Of a stretch of DNA of 64,000 bases, positions 56,687-64,000 are shown one piece after another. The stretch covers positions 1,736,001-1,800,000 of the forward strand of contig NZ_CP011504.1 of assembly GCF_001028665.1 (NCBI RefSeq), read 5' to 3'. The position numbers and the translations under genes were made by a program. The notes below the pieces were generated by a model, which was given only the letters and a program-made list of their open reading frames with translations, was not told the DNA's origin and made no database searches. Within the stretch, counting starts at the first letter, position 1. Every line of letters starts with the position of its first letter. This DNA comes from Burkholderia pyrrocinia. Lineage in GTDB: Bacteria > Pseudomonadota > Gammaproteobacteria > Burkholderiales > Burkholderiaceae.

Positions 56687-57724
56687 ATGTCCAACGATAC
56701 GCATCCCGTTCCGCCCCTCGCTTCCGGCGATTCGCAGGCCGGCGCCGCCGGCTTCCGCGCCCGCTTCTTCAACCCGGCCGCGCGGCAGAAGCTGCTCGCG
56801 TTCGCGAGCCTCGTGCTGCTGATCGTGTTCTTCAGCATCGCGTCGCCGAACTTCCTCGAAGTCGACAACCTCGTCACGATCCTGCAGGCCACCGCCGTGA
56901 ACGGCGTGCTGGCCGTCGCCTGCACCTACGTGATCATCACGTCGGGCATCGACCTGTCGGTCGGCACGCTGATGACGTTCTGCGCGGTGATGGCCGGCGT
57001 CGTGCTGACGAAGTGGGGGATGCCGCTGCCGCTCGGGATCCTGGCCGCGCTGCTGTTCGGTGCGCTGTCCGGCTGCGTGTCGGGCTTCGTGATCGCGAAG
57101 ATGAAGGTGCCGCCGTTCATCGCGACGCTCGGCATGATGATGCTGCTCAAGGGGCTGTCGCTCGTGATCTCGGGCACGCGGCCGATCTACTTCAACGACA
57201 CGCCGGGCTTCACGTCGATCGCGCAGGATTCGCTGATCGGCAACCTGATCCCCGCGCTGCCGATCCCGAACGCGGTGCTGATCCTGTTTCTCGTCGCGGT
57301 CGGCGCATCGATCGTGCTGAACCGGACGATCTTCGGCCGCTACACATTCGCGCTCGGCAGCAACGAAGAAGCGCTGCGGCTGTCCGGCGTGAACGTCGAC
57401 GCGTGGAAGATCGCGGTCTACACGTTCAGCGGCGCGGTGTGCGGGATCGCCGGGCTCCTGATCGCGTCGCGGCTGAACTCCGCGCAGCCCGCGCTCGGGC
57501 AGGGCTACGAGCTCGACGCGATCGCCGCGGTCGTGATCGGCGGCACGTCGCTGTCGGGCGGCGCGGGCAGCATCGTCGGCACCATCATCGGCGCGTTCAT
57601 CATGAGCGTGCTGACCAACGGCCTGCGCATCATGTCGGTCGCGCAGGAATGGCAGACGGTCGTGACGGGCGTGATCATCATCCTCGCCGTCTACGTCGAC
57701 ATCCTGCGCCGGCGCCGCCGTTGA
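56687..57724 (+). CDS. Sugar ABC transporter permease (RbsC-type)
   Basis: This 345-residue inner-membrane protein has 8-10 hydrophobic helices and the RbsC-type pattern: FFSIASPNFLEVDNLVTIL, TSGIDLSVGTLM, GRYTFALGSNEEALRLSGVNV, and a closing TNGLRIMSVAQEWQTVVTGVIIILAVYVD. It lies 19 bases after the ATPase gene. The likely substrate is L-fucose, inferred from the operon. Confidence 0.93.
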   Translation: MSNDTHPVPPLASGDSQAGAAGFRARFFNPAARQKLLAFASLVLLIVFFSIASPNFLEVDNLVTILQATAVNGVLAVACTYVIITSGIDLSVGTLMTFCAVMAGVVLTKWGMPLPLGILAALLFGALSGCVSGFVIAKMKVPPFIATLGMMMLLKGLSLVISGTRPIYFNDTPGFTSIAQDSLIGNLIPALPIPNAVLILFLVAVGASIVLNRTIFGRYTFALGSNEEALRLSGVNVDAWKIAVYTFSGAVCGIAGLLIASRLNSAQPALGQGYELDAIAAVVIGGTSLSGGAGSIVGTIIGAFIMSVLTNGLRIMSVAQEWQTVVTGVIIILAVYVDILRRRRR

Positions 57725-57795
57725 CGCACGCAGGCATGCGCTTCACCGCCGGTTTCGGCCGGCGTTCCATTCGATACGAAAAAAGGAGACGCGAA

Positions 57796-58737
57796 GTGAT
57801 CAGGAGCAAGGTGTTGAACGCGATCGTCGGGCTGACGTTCGCCGTCGGCGTGACGGCCGGCGCGCAGGCGCAGGAAACCTATATCCCGCTGATCTCGAAG
57901 GGCTTCCAGCATCAGTTCTGGCAGGCCGTGAAATCGGGCGCGATGCAGGCCGCGAAGGACTACAAGGTGAAGGTGACGTTCGAAGGGCCGGAAACCGAGG
58001 CGATGGTCGACAAGCAGATCGACATGCTGTCCGCCGCGATCGCGAAGAAGCCGGCCGCGCTCGGCTTCGCGGCACTCGACAGCAAGGCCGCGCTGCCGCT
58101 GCTGAAGAAGGCGCAGGCCGAGAAGATCCCGGTGATCGCGTTCGACTCGGGTGTCGACAGCGACATCCCGGTGACGACGGCGTCGACCAACAACAAGGCC
58201 GCCGCATCGCTCGCTGCCGACAAGCTCGCCGCGCTGATCGGCGACGAAGGCGAGGTGGCCGTGGTCGCGCACGACCAGACGAGCCGCACCGGCATCGACC
58301 GCCGCGACGGCTTTCTCGAACGGATGAAGGCGGCGCACCCGAAGGTGAAGGTCGTGACCGTGCAGTACGGCGAAGGCGACCAGCTGAAGTCGACCGAGGT
58401 GACGAAGTCGATCCTGCAGGCGTATCCGAAGCTCAAGGGGCTGTTCGGCACCAACGAAGGCTCGGCGATCGGCGTGGTCAACGGCGTGCGCGAAATGAAG
58501 CGCAAGGTCGTGATCGTCGGCTACGATTCCGGCAAGCAGCAGAAGGACGCGATCCGCAGCGGGCTGATGGCCGGCGCGATCACGCAGAACCCGGTCGGGA
58601 TCGGCTACAAGACGGTCGAGGCGGCCGTGAAGGCGATCAAGGGCGAGAAGCTGCCGAAGGTCATCGATACCGGTTTCTATTGGTACGACAAGACCAACAT
58701 CGACGATCCGAAGGTCGCGGCGGCGTTGTACGACTGA
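57796..58737 (+). CDS. Sugar ABC transporter periplasmic binding protein (RbsB-type)
   Basis: This 313-residue periplasmic protein starts with GTG at 57796, chosen because AAAAGGAG lies just upstream. It has a signal peptide (LTFAVGVTAGAQAQ) and a type I sugar-binding fold (YIPLISKGFQHQFWQAVKSGAMQAAKDY, IAFDSGVDS, FGTNEGSAIGVVNG, VIVGYDSGKQQKDAIRSG). It completes the ABC transporter. The ligand is inferred to be L-fucose or a related deoxy-sugar. Confidence 0.92.
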   Translation: MIRSKVLNAIVGLTFAVGVTAGAQAQETYIPLISKGFQHQFWQAVKSGAMQAAKDYKVKVTFEGPETEAMVDKQIDMLSAAIAKKPAALGFAALDSKAALPLLKKAQAEKIPVIAFDSGVDSDIPVTTASTNNKAAASLAADKLAALIGDEGEVAVVAHDQTSRTGIDRRDGFLERMKAAHPKVKVVTVQYGEGDQLKSTEVTKSILQAYPKLKGLFGTNEGSAIGVVNGVREMKRKVVIVGYDSGKQQKDAIRSGLMAGAITQNPVGIGYKTVEAAVKAIKGEKLPKVIDTGFYWYDKTNIDDPKVAAALYD

Positions 58738-58822
58738 TTGGCGCGTCATGGCGTCGCCGCACGCGGCGGGTAGCGCGTGCGGCGGCGTGAGATGGCTTGC
58801 CGGAGCGGAACACGAGGACACC

Positions 58823-59713
58823 ATGGGCGCAGTGCGTATCGATTCCCATCAGCACTTCTGGCGTTATCGCGCGGCCGACTATCCGTGGATCGGCGCCGGG
58901 ATGGGCGTGCTGGCCCGCGACTACCTGCCCGACGCGCTGTGGCCGCCGATGCATGCGCAGGCGCTCGGTGCGTCGATCGCGGTGCAGGCGCGCGCCGGGC
59001 GCGACGAGACGGCGTTCCTGCTCGATCTCGCGCGCGACGATGCGCGCATCGCGGCGGTGGTCGGCTGGGAGGATCTCGGTGCGCCGCAGCTTGCCGATCG
59101 TGTCGCCGAATGGCGCAGCCCGAAGCTGCGCGGCTTTCGTCACCAGGTGCAGGACGAAGCCGACGTCGGTGCGTTCGTCGCGGATGCCGGTTTCAATCGC
59201 GGTGTCGCGTGGCTGCAGGCGAACGGCTATGTGTACGACGTGCTCGTGTTCGAGCGCCAGTTGCCCGACGTGCGCGCGTTCTGCGCGCGGCACGACGCGC
59301 ACTGGCTCGTGCTCGACCACGTCGGCAAGCCCGCGCTGGCCGAGTTCGAGCGCGACGAAACCGCGCTGCCGCGCTGGCGCGCGGCGCTGCGCGAACTGGG
59401 CGCGATGCCGCATGTCGCGTGCAAGCTGTCGGGGCTCGTGACCGAAGCCGACTGGCGGCGCGGCCTGCGTGCGCAGGACATCCGGCATATCGAGCAGTGC
59501 CTCGATGCGGCGCTCGACGCGTTCGGCCCGCAGCGGCTGATGTTCGGGTCGGACTGGCCCGTGTGCCTGCTTGCCGCGTCGTATGACGAAGTGGCGTCGA
59601 TCGTCGAGCGGTGGGCCGAAGCGCGGCTGTCGGCGGCCGAGCGCAACGCGCTGTGGGGCGGCACGGCCGCGCATTGTTATGCGGTGCCGGGCGCGACGAA
59701 GCGCGGCATATAA
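58823..59713 (+). CDS. L-fucono-lactonase (COG3618 amidohydrolase)
   Basis: This 296-residue amidohydrolase-superfamily protein starts with RIDSHQHFWRY, the metal motif of COG3618. Further motifs are FRHQVQDEAD, LDHVGKPAL, CKLSGLVTEADW and MFGSDWPVC. In B. multivorans the homologue opens L-fucono-1,4-lactone, which fits this cluster. CACGAGGACACC precedes the ATG at 58823; an earlier in-frame start at 58748 has no such site. It connects the dehydrogenase product to FucD. Confidence 0.88.
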   Translation: MGAVRIDSHQHFWRYRAADYPWIGAGMGVLARDYLPDALWPPMHAQALGASIAVQARAGRDETAFLLDLARDDARIAAVVGWEDLGAPQLADRVAEWRSPKLRGFRHQVQDEADVGAFVADAGFNRGVAWLQANGYVYDVLVFERQLPDVRAFCARHDAHWLVLDHVGKPALAEFERDETALPRWRAALRELGAMPHVACKLSGLVTEADWRRGLRAQDIRHIEQCLDAALDAFGPQRLMFGSDWPVCLLAASYDEVASIVERWAEARLSAAERNALWGGTAAHCYAVPGATKRGI

Positions 59714-59781
59714 AATAGGCGCGAACGGCCTGTGCGATTCGTCGGACCGTCCGCAACGAAACCGATCACCTGCATCAACGT

Positions 59782-60543
59782 ATGTCCATCCAGCCGATTC
59801 AGAACCGCCGCCTCTACCAGCAGATCGCCGACAAGCTCAGTGCGATGATCGAGTCCGGCGATTTTCCACCGGGCAGCTATCTGCCGCCCGAACGCGAACT
59901 GGCCGAACAGTTCGGCGTGTCGCGCACGTCGGTGCGCGAAGCGCTGATCGCGCTCGAAGTAAGCGGGCTCGTCAGCGTGCGCGTCGGCGACGGCGTGAAG
60001 GTGCGCCACCCCGAAACGGCCGCCGCGCCCGAGCCCGAACCCGATGCGAAGGCCGCGCCGTTCACGATCGTCGAGATCGATCCCGAACTCGGCATCGCGC
60101 TCGACCTCGACACCGAAATCCCGCCGTTCGCGCTGTTGCAGGCGCGCCGGCTGATCGAGCCGGAAGCCGCGTCGCTGGCCGCGAAGCACGGCTCGGACGA
60201 GCAGATCGAAGGGATCCACGAAGCGTTCCTGCGCAACCAGGAAGACAACCGCAGCGGCTCGCTCACGCATCCGGGCGACCGGCTGTTCCATATCCGCATC
60301 GCGGAAGCGAGCGACAACCCCGCGTATGCGCTGATGATCAAGCAGTTGCTCGCGCACAAGTACGACCTGATGTTCCAGCGGCTGCAGTCGCTGTACATGC
60401 CGAACGACATGCCGCACCGGTCGGAACTGGAACACCGCGCGATCCTCGACGCGATCCGCGCGCGCGACCCGGAGGCCGCGCGCCGCGCAATGGCCGAGCA
60501 TCTCGACGAAGTGATCCGTATCTTCGGGCGGGCGCTCGACTGA
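59782..60543 (+). CDS. GntR-family regulator (FadR subfamily)
   Basis: This 253-residue factor has an N-terminal winged helix (RRLYQQIADKLSAMIESGDFPPGSYLPPERELAEQFGVSRTSVREALIALEVSGLV), a Pro/Glu/Ala linker (APEPEPDAKAAP), and an FCD ligand-binding domain (HPGDRLFHIRIAEASDN, HRSELEHRAILDAIRARDPEAARRAMAEHL). As the last gene of the fucose cluster it is probably its repressor, acting at the GGT-N3-ACC site before 51318. A 68-base gap separates it from the lactonase gene. Confidence 0.88.
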   Translation: MSIQPIQNRRLYQQIADKLSAMIESGDFPPGSYLPPERELAEQFGVSRTSVREALIALEVSGLVSVRVGDGVKVRHPETAAAPEPEPDAKAAPFTIVEIDPELGIALDLDTEIPPFALLQARRLIEPEAASLAAKHGSDEQIEGIHEAFLRNQEDNRSGSLTHPGDRLFHIRIAEASDNPAYALMIKQLLAHKYDLMFQRLQSLYMPNDMPHRSELEHRAILDAIRARDPEAARRAMAEHLDEVIRIFGRALD

Positions 60544-60567
60544 GCGCGCGATTACGCGTTCAAGCGT

Positions 60568-61809
60568 TCAGAAGCGGTCGGCGCGATAGGGCGCCGGATC
60601 GGTGAACGGTGTCTCGCCCGTCATCATCTCGGCCAGCAGGCGGCCGGTGACGGGGCCGAGGGTCAGCCCGTGATGGTTGTGTCCGAACGAGAACCACAGC
60701 CCGCGATGCGCGGGCGCGGGACCGATCACCGGGCGCATGTCGGGCGTGCACGGCCGGAAGCCGAGCCACGGCTGCGGGTCGAGCCGCTCGCCGAAGCCGA
60801 ACACGGGCCGCGCGACGCGTTCCGCGCGTTCGAGCTGCACGCCGGTCGGCGGCACGCCGCGCCGCGCGATCTCGACGCCGGTCGTGAGCCGCAGCCCGCG
60901 CCGCATCGGCGCGATCACGTAACCGTATTCGCGATCGACGATCGGCGCCGACGGCACGCCGCGCGCGGACGGTGCGTAGTGCATGTGATAGCCGCGCTTC
61001 TCGCGTAGCGGAATCTTGTAGCCGAACTTGCCGAACACCGTGTCGGACCACGGGCCGAGCGCGACGACGACGGCCGGCGCGGCGGCCATACCGTCCTGCG
61101 TGCTGACCTGCCAGCCGGGCGACAGTGCGTCCAGGCTCGCGGCGTCGCCCATCAGCAGCGTGCCGCCGCCTTGCACGAAGAGCTGCGCGTACGCTTTGAC
61201 GAGCGCGGACGGATCGACGACGCTTTTCGGATCGAGCCAGTGCAGCGCGCCGCAGAAGCCGGGCGCGAGGCTCGGTTCGTGCGCGAGCAGCGCGGCGGCA
61301 TCGAGCGGTGTGATGCCGAGCCCGTGGCGACGGGCGGTGAGGCCGGCTTCGGCCACGCCGCGTTCGAACGCGGCGGGCGTGCGGAATGCTTCCAGCCAGC
61401 CGTTCGCGCGGATGAGTTCGCCGGCGCCGGCCCGCGCGATCAGCGCGTCGTGTTCGACGAGGCAGCGCTCGATCAGCGGCAGCATGTCGCGCGAGGCCGC
61501 TGCGTGACGCAGCGGCGCCGATTCCCACCAGAACCGCGCGAGCCACGGCGCGAACGCGGGCAGCGACGCGCTGTGCCAGTAGAGGTCGGTCGAGCGGTTC
61601 AGCGCATAGCGCATCAGCGTGAACGGGCTGCGCGGGAACGGATACGGTTCGACCGACGAGCGCTCGATCAGCCCCGCGTTGCCGAAGCTCGTGCCTTCGC
61701 CGGGCGCGCCGCGATCGACGAGGGCGACCTTGCGGCCGCGGTCCTGCAGATGCAGCGCGGCGGAGACGCCGACGATGCCGGCGCCGAGAACGATTACGTC
61801 GAAATCCAT
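60568..61809 (-). CDS. DadA-like FAD-dependent D-amino-acid dehydrogenase/oxidase
   Basis: This 413-residue flavoprotein of the DAO family has the N-terminal FAD motif VIVLGAGIVGVSAALHLQDRG, a KIPLREKRGYHMHYAPS central segment, and a C-terminal RPCTPDMRPVIGPAPAHRGLWFSFGHNHHGLTLGPVTGRLLAEMM, all typical of DadA and its hydroxyproline-oxidising relatives. The substrate is uncertain. It is convergent with the GntR gene, only 24 bases apart, and does not belong to the fucose operon. Confidence 0.88.
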   Translation of the reverse strand: MDFDVIVLGAGIVGVSAALHLQDRGRKVALVDRGAPGEGTSFGNAGLIERSSVEPYPFPRSPFTLMRYALNRSTDLYWHSASLPAFAPWLARFWWESAPLRHAAASRDMLPLIERCLVEHDALIARAGAGELIRANGWLEAFRTPAAFERGVAEAGLTARRHGLGITPLDAAALLAHEPSLAPGFCGALHWLDPKSVVDPSALVKAYAQLFVQGGGTLLMGDAASLDALSPGWQVSTQDGMAAAPAVVVALGPWSDTVFGKFGYKIPLREKRGYHMHYAPSARGVPSAPIVDREYGYVIAPMRRGLRLTTGVEIARRGVPPTGVQLERAERVARPVFGFGERLDPQPWLGFRPCTPDMRPVIGPAPAHRGLWFSFGHNHHGLTLGPVTGRLLAEMMTGETPFTDPAPYRADRF

Positions 61810-62590
61810 CGGTGGTGGTGAAAGACGGTTAGCGGTGCGCTCGCCCGCAGTGCGGTGTGCGCGCCCAGGTTGGAGATCGTTCGAACCGCAAGCATACTCG
61901 CGGCGGCGTGGGTCACCAAGGGCAGGGCGCTACGCGACGGGACACGAGCGGGCGTTGAGTGGCACCTGAGGATCGGCCCGGCGCGGCGGAACAGGAGATT
62001 GCACCGGGTCCGGCGTTCCGCGGTGGCGCGCGATGATCGACCGGTCGAAACAGGCCTGCGCGGCGGAGTTGAAGCGTTTTCGCGTGAACGGCAATGTCTG
62101 GATCGCTGCAGACGAGATGCCGACCGGTGTCGACGTGCCGATGGCGTGGCGCGAATTGCTGACCGCACCTGACCATGCGCTTGCAGGTCGGCTGATGCGG
62201 ATGTGGGCCGGCGTCGCCGATCGTTTGCCGGCCGTCGCGGAGTTCTTCCACACCGCCGACAGACGGTAACGCATGGCACCCCTAATGTGCCGCAAAACGA
62301 TCCGGCGTGCCGCCGGAGAGCGTAGGAAGTTTGAGCTGGCCGCGCGTCCAATCCGCTGATCAATTTGCCGACGTCGAGACGGGGCCGACACCGGGTAGCG
62401 CATTCGCCCGAATCATCGCGCACAGCGCCGATTCCGCATACTTTCCGATGTTTTTCGCGGGTGTTTCCCACTGGTTGGGCATGCGAATTTTTACCTAAGA
62501 TGAAGCAATCGTGCGCGTGATACGGTGCCTGCTCGCGCACGGAGGGAGGCAGGAGGCAGCGCCGGAGCAACGCCAGCGGATGTTGCCATC
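61810..62590. other. Sparse region before the yfiR gene
   Basis: About 780 bases with one weak frame (62033-62269) and otherwise no supported gene. A purine-rich stretch GGAGGGAGGCAGGAGG (62540-62555) is the only Shine-Dalgarno-like sequence before yfiR but lies too far from the ATG used. Confidence 0.35.
62033..62269 (+). CDS. Hypothetical 78-residue protein
   Basis: The translation has ordinary composition (VWIAADEMPTGVDVPMAWRELL, LMRMWAGVADRLPAVAEFF) and lacks the Arg/Pro bias of shadow frames, so it may be a real small gene or a fragment. There is no clear Shine-Dalgarno. I do not recognise it. Confidence 0.3.
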   Translation: MIDRSKQACAAELKRFRVNGNVWIAADEMPTGVDVPMAWRELLTAPDHALAGRLMRMWAGVADRLPAVAEFFHTADRR

Positions 62591-63289
62591 ATGGATGCAA
62601 AAGTGTGCGCGGCGGCTACCGGTCTTGCGACTGCAACGACGCCAACGGGCGCGGCGACCATCGCCGCGCGCAAGACGTCCGGCCGGCCCGGCCGGGCTGC
62701 TTCGCTGCGCCATGCGCTGATCGCAATCGTTTGCGTGTTGGGTGCGGCATCCGCGGTGCTCGTCGAGGATCCCGCCGATGCGGACGGCTCGCCCGACACC
62801 ATGCGCATCGTCGCCACCGCGAGCCCCGCCGATCCCGCCGTTTCGTCACACGACTCCGCCGTGCGCCAGGTCGTGCTCGGCATCATCAGCTTCACGCGCT
62901 GGCCGACGACGCCCGTTCGCCTGCATTTGTGCGTCACGGGCCGGCCCGACTACGCGCGCGGCCTGACCGACACGCTGCAGGCCGGCTCGACGCTGCTCGA
63001 CGTGCAGCGTGTCCGCTTCGACGATCCCTCGCTCGGCATGGCCTGCGACATCGTCTATATCGGCACCCTGAGCGACGTCGAGCGAACGCGGGTGAGAGCC
63101 GCGTTGGCCGGCCATCCGGTGCTGACCATCTCGGAACGCGATCCGTCCTGCACCGCAGGCAGCATGTTCTGTCTCAACGTCGACGGCGAACGCGTGTCGT
63201 TCGACATCAATCTCGACGCCGTGGCGCGCAGCGGCGTACGCGTGCATCCGAACGTGCTCAATCTCGCGCGACGGCCGGGGGCGCCATGA
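62591..63289 (+). CDS. yfiR: YfiR-family periplasmic regulator (DUF4154)
   Basis: This roughly 232-residue protein has a hydrophobic export segment (SLRHALIAIVCVLGAASAVLV, about 36-56) and then a YfiR domain: VRQVVLGIISFTRWP, LHLCVTGRPDYARGL, ACDIVYIGTLSD, and the C-terminal pair SCTAGSMFCLNVDGERVSFDINLDAVARSGVRV. Four Cys match the two disulfides of YfiR. In Pseudomonas it represses the diguanylate cyclase YfiN in the periplasm. The 4-base overlap with the next gene supports this pair. The start is uncertain; a GTG at 62525 is possible. Confidence 0.85.
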   Translation: MDAKVCAAATGLATATTPTGAATIAARKTSGRPGRAASLRHALIAIVCVLGAASAVLVEDPADADGSPDTMRIVATASPADPAVSSHDSAVRQVVLGIISFTRWPTTPVRLHLCVTGRPDYARGLTDTLQAGSTLLDVQRVRFDDPSLGMACDIVYIGTLSDVERTRVRAALAGHPVLTISERDPSCTAGSMFCLNVDGERVSFDINLDAVARSGVRVHPNVLNLARRPGAP

Positions 63290-64000
63290 GTCGGTTCGCG
63301 CCTCACTTTTCCCCCTCGCGGGTGTCGCGCCCGACGCTGCAAAGCGTGTTGCGCCGCGCGCACCTGCGCCTTGCGTTCGTCGCCGTCGCGATGGCCGCCG
63401 TGTCGTTGATCGTGGTCGCCGTGATCGCGTTGCGGGCCTATGCCGGCAACAACCTGAACCTGCTGGCGCGATCGCTCGGTTATACGGTCGAGGCGGCGCT
63501 CGTGTTCGGCGACCGCGTCGCGGCGAACGAGGCGATCGGGTTGATCGCCGGCGATGAGGACGTCGCGCAGGTGGTCGTCACGGACAGCAATGGCCAGCTG
63601 TTCGCGACGTGGCAGTTGCCTGCCGGCAGCCAGATCGCGCGGCTTGAGCGCGTCGTCGCCGACCTTGCGCTGCCCGGGCCCGTGACGGTTCCGGTGATGC
63701 ACGACGGCATCATCGTCGGCCACGTCGTCGTGCGCGGCCGCGGGCACCAGTTCTTCGGCTTCCTGCTCGGCGGCGTCGGCGGCATTCTCGGCGGCCTGGC
63801 CGTCAGCGTGTTCGGCGCGTATGTCAGCTCGAAGCGTCTGCTGCGCAACATCGTTTCGCCGCTGCGCGCGCTGGCCGGCGTGGCGCACGCCGTACGGCGC
63901 GACCGTGCGTTCGCGCGACGGGTCGCGCCCGTGCCGATCGCCGAACTGAACGAGCTCGGCGACGACTTCAATGCGTTGCTCGACGAATTCGAAGACTGGC
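63286..64000 (+). CDS. yfiN: YfiN/TpbB-like diguanylate cyclase, 3' truncated by the window
   Basis: The first 238 residues are present. A membrane helix (LAFVAVAMAAVSLIVVAVIALRAY, about 29-52) leads into a periplasmic CHASE8-like sensor (LLARSLGYTVEAALVFGDRVAANEAIGLI, VVVTDSNGQLFATW). A second helix follows (FFGFLLGGVGGILGGLAVSVFGAYVSS), then the start of a HAMP segment ending LGDDFNALLDEFEDW. The GGDEF domain would lie beyond the edge. It overlaps yfiR by 4 bases. This pair controls c-di-GMP and biofilm behaviour in Pseudomonas. Confidence 0.85.
   Translation, partial: MSRFAPHFSPSRVSRPTLQSVLRRAHLRLAFVAVAMAAVSLIVVAVIALRAYAGNNLNLLARSLGYTVEAALVFGDRVAANEAIGLIAGDEDVAQVVVTDSNGQLFATWQLPAGSQIARLERVVADLALPGPVTVPVMHDGIIVGHVVVRGRGHQFFGFLLGGVGGILGGLAVSVFGAYVSSKRLLRNIVSPLRALAGVAHAVRRDRAFARRVAPVPIAELNELGDDFNALLDEFEDW

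Overview
The window is high-GC beta-proteobacterial DNA that looks like Burkholderia, most probably the B. cepacia complex. The reasons are the Burkholderia-type DUF4148 and DUF3331 proteins, a ZmpB-like metalloprotease beside a secreted M28 aminopeptidase, a Burkholderia-type porin, and a non-phosphorylative L-fucose pathway of the kind described in B. multivorans. I infer a secondary replicon from the accessory content. All names rest on reading protein motifs and gene order; no database was searched.

Positions 1-17085 are a glycine betaine catabolic block. A partial discoidin-domain protein enters at the left edge. A GbdR-like regulator is followed by glyA, a dipeptidase-fold gene, a 4VR-type gene, dgcA, dgcB, an ETF pair, gbcA, gbcB, an OpuAC-type binding protein and an APC permease. 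Together they take betaine in, strip methyl groups (betaine to dimethylglycine to sarcosine) and feed one-carbon units to folate and glycine/serine metabolism.

Positions 17381-25748 are a type VI secretion effector island with visibly lower GC at its 3' end: VgrG with an unusual N-terminal extension, an Eag-type chaperone, a 1533-residue PAAR/Rhs protein whose C-terminal tip carries an R-S-E ADP-ribosyltransferase signature, and an overlapping ADP-ribosylglycohydrolase that is the obvious immunity protein. This Tre1/Tri1-like toxin pair is the most striking system here. It separates the betaine block from purU (26168-27043), which removes surplus formyl-folate.

Positions 27214-32378 hold a LysR regulator divergent from choline-sulfatase (betC), a choline-type binding protein and a porin. 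Positions 32924-39300 hold an orphan cupredoxin, an MFS exporter, a YbjQ-family protein and the two secreted metallopeptidases (lap, zmpB). Positions 39301-48528 hold the carnitine system: cdhR, isocitrate lyase, then caiX-cdhC-cdhA-cdhB-hocS and a gamma-butyrobetaine dioxygenase. It would convert acylcarnitines and gamma-butyrobetaine to carnitine and then to betaine, which is the substrate of the first block.

Positions 48720-51317 hold small Burkholderia-type genes, an SDR with a strong operator-like palindrome, and a structured minus-strand RNA candidate ending in a good terminator. Positions 51318-60543 are an L-fucose operon (dehydrogenases, FucD, an FAH-type hydrolase, a sugar ABC transporter, a lactonase and a GntR regulator) with a clear promoter/operator. 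The right edge has a DadA-like oxidase and a YfiR-YfiN c-di-GMP module cut by the window end.
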